In this document: piece after piece, positions 30,001-45,000 of the stretch
Layout of the letters: each line of letters opens with the position of its first letter
How positions within the stretch are numbered: position 1 is the first letter of the stretch
Assembly (NCBI GenBank): GCA_034336665.1
Contig: CM067576.1
Location: 10,841,385 to 10,905,384 of the forward strand
DNA from: Luscinia megarhynchos
Taxonomy: Eukaryota > Chordata > Aves > Passeriformes > Turdidae
DNA: 64,000 bases
Direction: 5' to 3'
Position numbers and translations under genes: made by a program
Notes under the pieces: model-generated
Told to the model about the DNA's origin: nothing
The model's database searches: none
What the model saw: only the letters and a program-made list of their open reading frames with translations

Positions 30001-33000
30001 AGTGAGTACATAGGGGGAAAAAAAAGGAGAACACTCCTCCTAGGCAACCAAAATAAAAATATCTTTTCCAGCTTGAGCCTTGTTTGACATAAAGCTCCTA
30101 AACTTTTGAAGACTAAAGTATCAATTGTTTTTACTAATTACAAGTCAAATATTATATCCCTGTAGCTGGTTTTGGTTTTCCTTCTACATAATAAGAAAAG
30201 ACAATTATATAAACAACTTAGTTTACATTACAAAAAATAAACATGAGGAAAGCAATGTGCTAAACTCAAGAGTTATAAGAAAGAAAAGACATCAGATTAT
30301 GCTGATCATTTAAAAGACACTGCTTTGTTTGGGGTTTTTGTGCAGCAGCTTGCATAAGTTAGGAGACTAACAGTGTTCAAAGACCAACATTGATATAGAG
30401 AAGCAGGAGTTCCCAATACTAAAACATTTTAAATTCAGACCAGATTACCCATAACTTTTATTTTGTAGACCAAACAGAATGTGGAGGCTTTAATAAAACC
30501 TTCTTTCATGCTTCTTTTCAGACCACATATGAATCTCTGTTCCTAAGCTCATCACTCTGTTCTCTAAGCACACAGGCTTTGCTTTTTGGTGCCAAAGACC
30601 AAAGCACTTTGCCCACAAGATGCAGCAGAAGCCTTACCAGATCAGCACCAGCCTGAAGCAACACATCTGCCACATCTGTGTGTCCATTTTCACAGGCGTA
30701 GGTCAAAGCTGTATCTCCCGTTGCTGTAGTGGCATGAACATTAGCTCCTACAAACACAACATTTTTTTCATATTGGATATGTCCTTATCAAGGATTTCAC
30801 ATCAGATAAACATGAAAATCTCTAATAACAGCTGTATCCTACTGACCAACAACCTCCACAGTCCAAGGGCACTGCTCGCATGGCAAAAATTGCTCTCATA
30901 GTGAACATACTCCGAGGAGAGGGGGTAAGCCAAGGCTTGGACAAAGCATGAGTGACAATCTAAGCAGCTAAACCTGTATGCTCACTTATTCCTACAGTCC
31001 CTCTACAGCAAGAAGGATTTCAGTTATTACATCAAGAGAATCCAGACAGTTTTGCAGATTATCCATTTGACCTGGAGCTGTATGCCAAGGGAAACCAGAC
31101 AAAATGCACATCACTGAATTAGTATTAATACAACAAACCCATATACTTCCACAAATTTCCTTTCTTTCCTGCTCTTTAAAATAATTTTGTTGAAATAATT
31201 TGTCTAGCTTCATATCCACCAGCTCTGTGAAAACTATGCACTGACTCTTGATACGTAACACATTATCCTTAAATAAAGAAATGCCAATGTGATTAGCCAT
31301 TTTCTTATTTATAAGGTGTGAGGTATAATTAGAGACTCTCTGATGCCAAAACAAGGCTCCTTAATCAACTTTCTATACTATCAGCAGTGAAGTGCAGGCA
31401 GTGAGCGTTCCAAGGGAGCTGGTGACAGGTGTCACAGGCTGGTGTCATTGCACCAAGTGGCACAGTTGTTACTGTCCCTCGATGAGCAGGGATCTTTACT
31501 TTCTAAAATTACAAATCTAGCCAATTTTATGTTTATTCTTAGAAAAGAGCATACAAATAAATCATCTTCCACAACAGGAAGATACCCCAAATACAGCTCC
31601 TTTTTCTTTATTATTTTAAGCAGAACACTTTAGACTCTACCAACTTTATAAACTGAAAGATGAACATCGAAGCATCATTTTATCCCAAACTCCAGCAAGA
31701 CTTAATTGTTATTACTGCATAATGTAGCAGTAAAGCTCATTTATCACAGAAATTCAGCAGATTCCAGAATCTGTCTTCACACTTGTTGCCCCAGCACACC
31801 ATTCCTAAAGAACTGGTTATTCAGGGAGACTGAATGCAGATAACCAGGCTTAGTCAAAGCTGGAGTAGCACGCAAAACCAAGCATTATCTGTATTAAAAT
31901 TTTGTCCTAGATGCAGATAGCTGGGAACAATGTTTCTAATGAATGTAGATGCTTTCTAGATACAGAACAGGATCACCTGCTCCAGGAGGCACTTTTCTCT
32001 GTTAACAGTATCAAACAACACTAAGGTGCAACATATGCCTGTTCCTTCTTGCTAAGTTATGTGAGGATATTGTTTCTTGTTACAAACTGCTACTACCAAA
32101 AGCTCAGGCATCTTCCATTATCACACAAAACACATCAATTCCATGGTATCTGTGGGCTTAATCACTTGCTCTGAACACATACCTGCTGCCAGCAAGTATT
32201 TCACCAGTTCAAGATGACCTTCTTGAGCAGCTTCCATCAAAGGTGTTGAGCAACCAAGCTCTATATCAGCTCCTGCCTTAATAAGGAAGTCAGCGACTTC
32301 AGAAAAGCCTCCACAGCAGGCCAGGGTCAGGGCTGTTTCCTGCGTTTCCTCTGTCTGTGCGTTAATATTTGCCCCTGGGGAACAAAACAGCCATCACTGA
32401 CCTGGCCACACTCTGGCTGGGGAGGTGAATGCTCATCACCCCCACAGCAGTTTGGGTGTTTGAGCTCTGCCCTGTGGGTACAGCAGAGCAACCTGCACAG
32501 AACACCTGCTGGCCACGGATCACAGCGTGTCCTTCTGAGCGCTCCATCGCCACGGGATCTCACCTTGTGCCAGCAGCAAGGCCACCATCTCTTCGTGGCC
32601 TTCCCGGGCAGCTTCCATCAGAGGTGTGTACCCTTCATCATTGACCTCCTCCAGGTTGGCTCCTCGCTCGATCAGAAGCGCTGCCAGCTCCACGTGCCCT
32701 CCACAAGCAGCCAGGGTGAGCGGGGATTCGAAGGAATCCGCGGGCATGTTCACCTGGGCACCGCTGTCCAACAGCAGCCGTGCCACCTCCACGTGGCCAT
32801 CCTGCAAGCAAAGGGCAACCCAGGAGTCAACACAACTGAATCACCTGATGCTGTACTTGCAACCAACCCCTATCACACTGAAAATGAGCCTACAAAGACA
32901 GACTTTTTTTACTTATTGTGGTTTAATTACGACAGTTATGGTAACACTTGGACCCAACCTGCATCTAAGTCAGGTTTAAATGCATGAGGAAAAAAGAGCT

Positions 33001-36000
33001 AGATATATGTTGGTGTTTCTATTTCTTGAGGGAAAAAGACTTATGACACAAGACTTAATTGTCCAGCACAATCTTTGAGACATAAAATACTAGAGATGGC
33101 AAACAAGTGCCATAAGCAATCAATCCACTCGACGACTAAACCTCAAAACAAACATCAGAAAAAACTATTTTCTTATTCTTTGTAGTAGTAGTTGATTCAT
33201 GACTTCTACAGACAAAAAACCAAAAAAGCCCCAGTTGGCAAGTTCTAGACCCTGGGAAACATACCTGCAGAGAAACTGAAGTGGGTAACAAAAAGCCAGG
33301 TAACAGGAGGAGAGAAGACTTGGAAAAACCCTTAAAGGTGAACTGAAAAATGCCTTGAGGTAAAGCCATAGAAGAAGAGAATTAGGATTGCCAGAGCAGT
33401 CTCAATCCTTACCAATCAAAGCACATAGATGTATCTGTCAGCTTCTCAAGAAAGTACTGTTAAACTTCTCAGTTACTTGAAACAGACAAAGAACCTAAAA
33501 TCCACATTTCACCTAAGGTGTAGTTGGTAGAGACCCACAACATCAGCAAAAGGGGAAAGCTTAAGCTGCCCCTGAAGCAGGTCTTGGGTAACCTGAGAAG
33601 GACAGCAATCAGGGGTGCACATTAAATACAGGCTGTTGTTCTCAGAGGGTTGGCTAGAAGCCAACAGCTACCTCGTTAGAGGCATTACCCTAAATGTGGC
33701 ACTGTCCCGACCAAAACAAACTCTGAGGCACTTACAAAAGAATTGGTGATCAGACACCAGACATCCCAGCAACCTGTACCTGCTGCATTCCTTAGATGGA
33801 AAGAGATGAAGACTGGGAACAGTCACAACAATTTGGTGGAACAGCTCCCTTGTGCAAGGGTGCAGCTGAATGACAGCAAGAAACAAATTCCTTGTTATGG
33901 AGTTGGGACTTCAAAGGCTCATCTTCCTTTCTGCTGCTTTCAAATGCCAATACACACTCTGCAATGTCAGAACACCTAGTCTGAAAAACCAAAGAGCTGA
34001 AAGAATGAAGGCAAACCTCACAACTCTATCCCCTAAGTGAGGTGCTTCACAGCATCCAAATCAAGGCAGCCCTTGGATTGTTTCACCAGGAAACTAAGAA
34101 AAAGCAAAAAAAAACAAAAAACAACCCAGCCTAAACAGAACAGTGGGGCTAATTAACCTCTAGCCGGCAGTTGTGCTGCAATCTCCTTTAGGTGACAGCA
34201 CGCACCCATTGTCCTTCTGAATTCCTTATTGGCACCAGGCTCTCCTGCAGGGAAGGCTATTCAAGGATACAATTACCAGCTCACTATCTGAAGGCTTGGA
34301 CACAGCTCCCCACGTTACAACCTGACCTTGGGCGCTTGCATCATCACCTCACAACTGCACTGAAAGAACACTTGATTCTCCAGCTCTCAGCAGACTGGAG
34401 GAACACTGCAGCTATCTTCCAAGGATTATAGGCTACTGGGAGAAAATTCAGTTTCTCTCTTTTTGCTGTTCTTCCTATGGAAACAAGGTCCCTGCTCTTT
34501 CTTCAAAGAAGCTCCCCAGCTTGAAGAAGAGAGAAAAGGTCACCCAAGATCTGTACAGAAATGGTTGTAGATATGCTTTGACACAATAGCACACTCTCTA
34601 TTAAGATGATGCTCTTAGATAGGGAAGTTTCCCTCAATGGCTGCATTGAAATTACAGGGACAGCTGCTAGAGAACTAAGGACTACATTATTTATCAAAAT
34701 AAAATGGTAGGTCAAAAGAAAAACCTCACAATCTCATTTACAGAAACCCAGAAGAGAGCAAGTCATCTGTCCATGCAAAGCACTTCCGGCAGTGATGAAC
34801 AGACAATTGTAATGCATGAATCATCCAGCTCAGTGCACTTCTGGAAGGCTCATTCCACGACACATGAGAGATCTTATTTATAAAAACAAAGGTGGAAAAC
34901 ACACTAAAAAAATAAAACCCCAAACTAGTGACTTGTACTACGTCACTGCACTGCAGATTAGTCACTCCTAAACTTCAACCAGGGAGCATTTAAAACACAT
35001 CACCCCTCCAAAATAAGGGTATTTTTTCTTTTTGAGCAGTTAGACTGAGAAGCTGGTGGGAGCTGCAGTAAGCACTTTTTTACAATAACAACACACACAT
35101 TTACTTGCAGCCCCCAAGCAGCTCTTACCCAAGGCTCACTCTATTTTATCACCTCCTGCATTCCTCTCTCCCCGAGGAGGGAGCAGTACAAACAAAAGTA
35201 TTTACCATGCAGGCCTCCATCAGCGCCGTGTGCATCTCATCTGTTTTGTGCTCTTGATCAGCTCCAGCTTCAAGCAAAAAACGAACCATATCTAAATGGC
35301 CTTCAAATGAAACAGATCAAAATAAATAAGCATTCCACATCATCAACTTTTAGCAGTACAGACAATACACTTAAAGAAATAATTCGTATTTTCACAGTTT
35401 GCTATTAGAATCTTTACAAGTTACAATTGGCAAACATGGCTTTTTAAAGTATTCTTTAAAAAATACCAATGCAAAGGAGTCAGCACCCTTCAGAAAGCCT
35501 TTCCCAAAGACACTGCTCAACTGTGGGATGGAGACAGACCTGTCTAATTCAAGTTTCCACAAGAACCTTTCTTTGTGACTTCAAGCTACAAAACTGTGCT
35601 TATTCCCTACTGAACTGTACAGTGACAGATCATTTAAGAGTTCCAAGGCAGCATACAACTGGGGGGATTATCTTTTAGGGATGGGCCCATGTAGATCTGA
35701 TCTTAACTTTAAGCTTTCTAATAACACTCACAGAGATATTTCTCAGAACTAAGGTACACACATTATATCATATCATCTGACATTATTTTTAAAAGCTTCT
35801 ACTGAGCTTTACCAAAACTTGATTTAAACTCTATTACAGTTTCTGTCATTTTAGAAATTGCCCCTTCTAAGTTTTTAGCCTCTTGATGAGCATTCTTCTC
35901 TGAAGGAAGACCTAGTCTTACATAAACTGACAAGAAAACAATCAACCATCTTGTCAAAAATTATACAGGACATCTCTGTCATTCAAGGTTCTACATTCCA

Positions 36001-39000
36001 TGACTCAATTAGGTCCTGGGTCAAAAGAAATAAGAATGACCCTCCAACACATTCAGGGGTACTATTATTGGCATTTCCCTGAAAGGAACTACCATATGCT
36101 GTAAGAAATCCATGACAAATCCTCATACAAGTCCTCAGATAGGTTATACATAGTATGTATCCTCAATCCTAACCACAGAGGCAAACCCTAGAGTTACTGT
36201 GACAATAAATCCACATCCTTAGTTTCTATTTGTAGAAAAACAAAGGTTGCAAAACAAACAGTAGAAGCACAGTGGATCATGGATCACCACTGCATTGTTA
36301 ATTTACATAGAAGCTTTAAAGAGCAGAAGAAATTAAGTGGAAAGTCCCTAAAAGTTCATCATACTTAAGAATTCATATATGTTCTCCCAAATTACACTGA
36401 AGGAAAAGAATTCAGTAATAATGGAGGCATTGCCTCTCCATCAGATATTATAGAAACACACACTCCAACTCTGCATTTTCTGAAGAACCAACAGAGATGT
36501 TTTCAGAATTCACAGACAGCTGGTGAGGGAACTGGGAATGAAATAGGGAATGTGGTAGTGGGTAGAAGCAGAGAATGGTTGTGTGTCAAAGCACAAGTCT
36601 GGGCATAGCCAGTTACAAGTTTTCATCTGCAACATGTCAAACACATCCACCACATCCAGCCACAAACACAGACTTAATACCACTACACCACAGAGAAGCA
36701 TTTTGTGACATTGAGTTTAAAACCAAAATCCAGTTTTACAAAACTCTTAGGAAGATATTTCAAAATATTACTGGAAGTTTTGATCAGATAAATCCAAGCA
36801 ACCAAATTTAAACAAAAATACAGAACAAGAGACAATACCTTTATAGCATGCGAGTGTAAGTGCACTTTCTTTGAACTCGTTGGAGTGAGTGTTGATTCCT
36901 GCACCATATTCCAGCAATACTCTTGCAACCTCAACATGCCCTGCACTGGCTGCTTCCATCAGGGGAGTATGTCCATTCTCATTGTGGTCTTCTATGTTAG
37001 CACCAGCTTTCAGTAGCACCTTCACCACATCCACAAAGCCCCCAGCACAGGCATACGTGAGAGCTGTGTTCCCTGCAGAGGAGAGGTTGCATGAGAGCCC
37101 TTCCCATCACCCACTACTAACATAGGGAAGGGGACCAGTGTTAACAGCTCAGAATAAACCCAAGTACATCACCAAAGCAGCTGCCTTTCACTTCACAGCA
37201 ATGTTACTCCAGCCCATCATTCCAGGCTGGGTAAAAAATCCCAAATAACTGTAACATAAAAGCTTTAATGCCAAGCTAGTATTACAAATCAGGTTTTTTT
37301 AAAGTTTGAATGTTGTGTTTCCTACTTTAGCAAACAAAATTAGTTCAAATATGCACACACAAAAAGATCAATGAGTAATTTTTACTGTAGTGTTGGGGGG
37401 TGTTTTTTTGTTTTGTCTTTCTTTTTTATGCTGAAGATTCTTTCCTGTAATTCCTTGAAAACCCTCTACTGGCTGGCTGAGAATAAATTTATAATTTAAA
37501 ACTCTGGTACTGCAAGTGACAGACACTCACATATGGCTCCTGTTTTAAATGCTACAGTCAATTTTAAGGTAACTTTGCTTAACATGGCTAAACCGAAAGA
37601 AAAGAGTATCTCATAGTTTGGACACATTACTTGTTTGAACATTTGAACAAAGCTTAAATTCTGTCTTAATAAACAGAATCCAGCTGCAGGATAACGCTGT
37701 CAGTGAGGTTAGTTAAGCTGTGGTCAAGAACCAGCAATATAGAAAACATTTAATGCACTGAAAGAATTTTAAGTCCTCTTTGGTAAAAAGGGACAGACAG
37801 AAATAACCGGTGTTGATGGGATGTGTCCTGTGGTCATTACCCAATCACTGGGTAATGTGGATTATACCAATGAGAAAAGATAAACTTAATGTATTTTTCT
37901 TGTCCTCTAATACCAGAGTGGTTTTTAGAGGAATAATGCTTTCCATTAGAATTTGTATTAAAACCTATCTTTAATAATGGCCAGTTAAGACTCCAAATAC
38001 ATTTGCTACAGATCTGGTCTATTCCTAACAGCTCCTGTCACGTTTTCTTGTGAATGGAAGTGTTAGACAAAAACACAGATGTTCAGAAGAGCTGTGTGCC
38101 TTATGTGCCAGCCTTACTAACTGTGCTGCTGCTCCCCAGTTACCTGTGGAGGACTGTGCATTGACATCTGCACAATGGACAAGGAGGAGTTTAACAATAT
38201 CCACGTAGCCTCCGCTGGCTGCTGCCATCAAGGGTGTGATGTCGCCTTTATTCCCTCGATCTTCAACGTTGGCATGCATGGCTAGAAGAACCTAGGGGAA
38301 AAGTTCACTACAGTGAGTAAATTGTAACACCTAGTCTTTTGTTTTTAGCTCAGTGGGGCTTGTGAGACTCACAGCCCATTGCCAGCCTCAGGACCATTCA
38401 CTGTTACAGCCTGCACTGGGTTCTGCTGCAGAAAATCATGAGTTTCTACATTTGTTCATATCTAAGTTCCAGTAAAATATTGACATTTTTCAAAAATCAC
38501 AGGGCAACTCATTGAGCAGAATGACAGCACAGAAACTGCCACCTGCAATAATGACCAGGGCACCCACAGGTCAAGCTCACAGGTCAGAAGTTCTCTCCCT
38601 ATCCTGTGTTTTCACACTAAAATGTGAAGTTGGGTAATTCTGAGAATTATCATCTAACCATTTCAAAGCAGCTGCTCTTAGACGCAGAAGCAATATAGCT
38701 CAAAATTAACAGAAATTAATGCACTGCTGATACAAAGGTGATATTTTCAAAAAGAATTGTGTGACTGAGACATGAGCTTTTAGAAAGTAACCAATTGTAT
38801 ATTTGGGTTTGCTGCTATTTTAGATCCTCTCGCTTGGCAGAACTACGCCAGAAAAGATGTTACATCACAAAACATAGATTCCTTCCTCAAACAAATGCCT
38901 TCAACCTAAAGGCATACATGAGAGCATTTTCCATTACAGAAACCCAAACAATAATTGGAAACCCACATTAAACTGTATTCAGTGATATTATATTGAAATA

Positions 39001-42000
39001 ATAAAAAATTATAACAACCACAATAGCTAAAAAGTTTACCTATCAAAGAAGCCCCTCAACCAATGCTTCACAAATGTTTAGTTCTAACTGTATTTGTTAC
39101 TTACTTGTGCCAATTCATAATATCCTGCTGAGCAGGCCAAGCAAAGCAGACTCTCCCCTTCTTCAGTGTGTTCATTTACGCTCCGTCCTTCATCCAGCAG
39201 CTTCCTGACAGCATTCACATCCCCATCGGAGCATGCTTCTGCCAAGCTGCGACTGCAAAAACAGTTACAACTCAAAATCAGTGAGCTCAAAACACACCTG
39301 CAACAGCTGGGCAGCTTCCATACAGGGACTTCAGTGCTAAGCTTTACTTGAAAATACACCTTGCATACATATATTTTTCCAAGTGTATTTCCATAGGTGA
39401 AATGGAGATAGATGCTTTTCTTATTGTCTAAATTAGCTTGTTCTTGTCAGTTGCTAACTTGTAGTATGCTCTCATACAGACCAGACGCAGAGAGGAGTGC
39501 TCAAAGCTGGTTTTTGTGGTGTTTGCAAGACAGGAGCAAACCTCACTGATGCTGTCCCCACTTCAGGCAATGCCAGATACACAGAGGCTGTGACCATGAC
39601 AAACTGCTGACTGCAGGTGCCAAGGTAAATGCGTATTGTAGACAAAGCCAAAAAGTCAGCAGTCAAGTATCACAGAAATCACTAATATAAATACTGCAAC
39701 CATACAAACTTCAGTAATTAAGAGAGTAATCACCTACTCTCCCACAGCTAAGAACTTCACCTTTCTTGAAGGGAACCAACTCTTTGGTACACAGAGCAGC
39801 AGATTAGAAAGGAATTTCTTCTTTTTTTTTTTATTTTTCTCTTACGCTGTGAAGCCAATAATCTGATGGGACAGTAGTTATACCTTCAGATGCAATCAGC
39901 TTCTGCAGCTAGCCGTAGAACAGCTCCATGACCAAATATTACTATAAAATTACCAGAATATGAAATAGAATCCCGCTCCACAGTTGGGGAACCGGGGATG
40001 GTCAGTACATACAATTAACCGAGTCTGAAATAAAAACCCATTTGGTAGTTGTGGATCCAGGGGGTGGTCAGCACGTACAATGAACTGCATTTGAAATAAT
40101 ATCCCATTTGTAGTTGGGGAACCAGGGATGGTCAGTACATACAATTAACTGAATTTGAATGTAAAAATGCCATTGCCCAGGAGGGGAAGCAGGGGTGCTC
40201 AGTACGTACTTGTCCACCTGCCCGTTGTTGTGATTGTTCTCGGCTCTCATGCGTGTCAGCGCTGCGGCCGCCTCGTCCAGCGCGCAGCTGACGGACGACG
40301 TCAGTCTCCGGAGAACCTCGGGATCTGCGAAGGCTTTGCCATCGGCAGTGGACAATTTACCAATTCCTTCAGTTCATCAGTCGGGTTAGTATGAAAGTCA
40401 CACAAAAGAAATGCAAAGACACTATTTTAGAGTTCAGCCACATGCACTATTAGTTCAGAATAATTTGCAAACATGCCAGATAATTAGCTACTTAAAACTA
40501 AACTATCTGCTAACATTTGCCCATGACCTGAATATCTAAGTAACCATAATACAGCAGTAAAAACCCCATATCTTTCAACTGGCAGCTTTGTTATTTGTGC
40601 CAAAGTCTCAACTCATACCTTTGAAGAACCTTAAAAACTCCCAAAAAACATCATATTGGAAGAATAAGGATAAATCCAGACACTGAAGCCAAAACCAAAG
40701 TGTGGGAAACAAGCTTGATTTAATATTTTCTGAATGTGAAGAATTTTTCATCTTAAAACACTTAATACCCCTTTTCCATCCAAACCAAAGAAGACCGAGC
40801 TCTAATACATCCTCTTTTTTAAGAGTAGAAAAAAACTTCCAAGTTTATTAGTTTAAATTCCCAGTAATTTACTACTCTAAGCTGCCCAGATCTAGTAACA
40901 GGAACAAAAGTTATGAAATGAAATTTCAAATATTTTAAGTATACTTGAAATCAATGCCTTTCCTTCACGGACATAACATAGTAGAAATGCTTAGATTCAA
41001 GGAACTTCCTTACCAGTTTCTTTTTTTTATAAGAGTTTCTTTGCTCAAGTTTTACTCCACACAGGTTTTACTCCTCATAGTTAAGCACAGCCTATTTAAC
41101 ATGTGCCAACAATCACTGCAGTGTGGGCAAGGCATGTATCTTCATGTACAAATGTGCAAACAGCACAAACACCTCCCAGCCACCCACAAAAAAAAACCCC
41201 AAACATAAAACAATCGATTTCATGTGCTACAAAAAGCGAATAGTTACTGGTTTATAGATCAGCCACCTTCACCAGTCATAAATCAGTAGCTTTTCAATTC
41301 CTTAGCTGCTAAAAAGGATCAAATTAGATAGGAATATCTGGAAATAAGGCACCTTATCCCTCAGAAGATTTGCTCTTTGGTATGTGCATATCTCTGCAGG
41401 TTTGATTTACACCACATTTCACATAATCCACCTTGTAATTATTACAGAATAAATCATATTTTAAGTTTGAACATTGTCTTCAGATAACGTATTTCCCCAG
41501 TTTGAGAACATCCAATTTGTTCCTTGATAATGTGAGAATCAATACTTACCAAATTTCTCACCCTAAACCTCTTTATGCCAGCACACACCAGGCACACAGT
41601 GACTTTACCCTGCACAGCTGGTGCAGTGCTCTAAGTGCTGGCTGACCACTGGAACGTGGTGCTGGCCATGATGGAGAATGCCTCTCCTGCCATTGAGATA
41701 CACCTCCCCTGAGGTGCAGCAGCTTACTTGGCTGATGGAAATGAGCTATGGAGGTTCAATGAGCTGCTTAAGAGACTTGTGCACCTCCTCCCTGGCTCCA
41801 ACATCCCAACATCTGGATTCCTTCAGCACTGTCAAGGAGCTATGAAAACAAATTTATAACTAATTGCCCACACTGCAATGAAATCAGAAATCACACCTTG
41901 ACCTGTCTGAGTTGGAAGCCTGGCTAGTCCAGGGCAATCAGAGCACAAAAAATGAGGGGCCATAGACTCTTGGGAGGCCACTGATCACATGACCCCTTTC

Positions 42001-45000
42001 ACCTCTAAACTGTGGAGGCCACCCCTGTGGCCATTGCTGTTAAATATAGTAAGGTTATAAACAAGCCCCAAATGCCACAGCTCACATTTGTGTATTCCTG
42101 TAAACTGGATTGCTGGTGGTGTAAAAGGGTTTAAAAGGAGCTGTCATCTCTGCAGCTGAAGCAGGTGGGACAGTGGGTGACAGCCACTGAAAAACTGGGT
42201 CAGGAGCATCAATTTAGTACCAAATACACCAAGAAAGTGAGAGTTTTTCCACAGCTCTGCTTCCCAGGATGGCTCAGGGAGTAACTGCTGAGATGTTTAC
42301 ACACACTATTTCTGGTGGCAGTGCTGGCTTACACTGCATTGCAGTGTACATAAAGCACTGCTGAAGGAAACACAAAAGAATTAAGTCTTCACAACTCAGG
42401 ACTGAGGCCTCATCTGGGACTGCTGCTACCAAAGCTGGTAAACAACATGGAAAAGCACTCGGAGAAATCCACAGGACCCCTAAGCAAAGGCTAAAAATGC
42501 ACAGATTTAGCTTACAACACAACTGCAGTTTCCTTCCACTTTAAAAAGGTCTAATTGAAGGAGCTGTTAACAGCTCTACTGTTGACAAATAAAAAGGAAA
42601 ATACAAAGTCCAGCCAAAAGCAACCAACCCAAAAAACTACCAAAACACCACCAGCAAAACCCAAAAGCCCACGCGACCTGACTGTCTGCAACTACACTGG
42701 ATATCTCCATCATTTCAGCTCACTAAGGCAGTAGAACTGACAGGTTACCTGGACAAGCAGGACCTACACTTGATACCTTCTCTGTTTGAAAAGCTTTGTT
42801 GTGGCATTCATGCCTGGGATTTCTGAAGACAGAAGTCACACCATAGATCTCCAGTGCCTGGCAAAGACAAGCGAAGCTTGACCCACTACAGCTCTCCTAT
42901 TCCCAAGTATCTGTTTCCATGGATTATAGCTGGTGGTCTCCTTGGAGGACTCACCAACCACAGGTCACTGGCTCTTCCTTCTGGACAAAGTCTGCTTACA
43001 GCTCACTCCAGTTTCTGACTTTGTTCCAAAAACTGAGCTATAACCACACCAAGGCCTTTCAGAGGGTAAGTGGAAGGTGCCTTTTGTTTACCTCACCAGC
43101 TAAAGCTCAACCCAGGTGCCATCCCCAGCTCTTAATTTCTTATTTTTATATTTCACATGCCAAAACTAAACAACAGCCACAGAAGACATCAGAGCTGACA
43201 CTTGTTTGGCTGGCTGGAGTCAAAGGAAGACAAACTACAAGAATTACTACTGCAGGACACACATTCATTCACTCCCCTTTTGCACACTACACTCAATAGT
43301 TTACTATATAATAACAATTTGAAGTTTTTATTTTGCTATGATTTAGGATGACTATGGCAGAATCTCAATTGCTGTAATGCTCATGTGTCTTTTAATCTCC
43401 AATTTACTTAATTTTGTGCCCAAACCACTTGTTCTTGTGTCACTTTCATACACACAGGGACTCCAGCAGTCTGATTTACTTGCAGGATCTTGGCCAAAAC
43501 TCTTTTTGCCTCCTCCCATCCAACAAATACTGAATGTATCCTCAGAACCATTCTTTGCACTCCTGCACAAGAGTGATCACAATTTTTCACATTATTACAG
43601 TCTCTCTAATATGTTACTGATCTGACACTACCTGAATTGACCCCAAGGTTAGATATTCTGTACTTCCTGGAATATTACACACAAGCCTCTATAGAGGCCA
43701 TCCTTTGCATTTTTTCATGGACTGACCACTGTTGCAGGTTTAAGTTTGAAAAGAGAATATGGGACCCGTTGTTTTGTATTGAGAACAGTCCACAATCATT
43801 AATTGTACAGAGGATCTTTCTAATGCAAGGTTACAGCTTAACACTAAAATTATGAAGAGTATGTTCTTAAGCAAGCCAAAAGGAAGTGTCTTCATCCAAC
43901 ATAAGCTGCCATGCAAAGACCAAAAAGTTGAATTCAAAAATAGCTTGGATAGAATTACTGTAAAGCTTGTGCCTTCTACCAAACCTAAGAACAGTGGCCC
44001 TGAAAGTCACTATTTAAGGATATTCCTTAACAATAGACAACTGGAAGAATAGAGAGTGGAGACACTTTCACCTGTACTGTGATGTTCCTGCTTTTCCCTC
44101 TGCAGAGAAAAGCAGGGCCTCTGCAGGGCCCACACATCTTCAGATAAGAGCCAGACACATCTTCACCTCTTCTGTAGTGGGCAGTTGTTCATCTGAACAC
44201 CTGCTGCTGGAGCCATGTGCCAGCTGCTCACAAACCTGGCAGAACAAGGCCAGCAGCACTACCCAACAATGGAAGAGGTCGATGACTGAACTCGGGGCCA
44301 GATATTCCACACCTTAATGCCATATTACTGAACCATTATTTAAATTAGCCCAAAGTTGATTACAGAGGTATATTAGAACAAGGAACTCACCTTTCAAGGG
44401 AAAAGTTTGCTCATCAGATACACACTAACTATCAACTAACACTCCAATTTCCTTGTTGACTTTCAGACTCATCAGGGTATTCCCACCTTGTAACTACCAA
44501 GGTTAGAGTTTCAAGGCAACCTGAAATGAGCTGGTAACTTCTCAGATCTGAGTTTAACAAGTCAGAGATACAGATATTGCCTCAAAAAAAAAACCCACAA
44601 AAAAACAAAACAACAAAAAACCAATAGGTTTGTGCCTTTGGAAAACACAGTTAAGTCTCTCATAGGACACACAGCTGGTGTCACCATATACTTTGAGCAT
44701 CAAAGGAGACTACTCCAAAAAGATCAACATATCCAAGAGATAATGTCTGATAACCCTCACAAAGCCTTGCAGGTTCATTGGTGATTGTGTGCTTTCCCTG
44801 TCAGCTCCAGCACACTTGCATGTTCTAAGACACAATGGAAGACATTTACTTGTAACCCATTCAATTTATGCCCTCATGTTCATCACAAAGCCTAAACCCA
44901 ACTTCAGCTTGTACAGAATCAGCTGGGGGTCCTTAAGGGCTCACACAATCTAAGGACAGCTTGTGATGGAAATGTGGACAGCATTAAAAGGCCCAAAGAA

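Larger units (their letters stand above)
22573..30637 (-). other. ANKHD1 intron 10
   Basis: GTAAGG...TAG intron of 8,065 bp. It contains a (TATC)-like run at 24845-24864, a perfect 12-bp-stem inverted repeat at 27685-27714 and a degraded CR1 scrap at about 28514-28600. No gene was recognised. Confidence 0.85.

Noticed and set aside
32460..32987. 175-codon plus-strand open frame
   Set aside because: It is the antisense shadow of ANKHD1 exon 8, whose minus-strand ankyrin reading is unambiguous.
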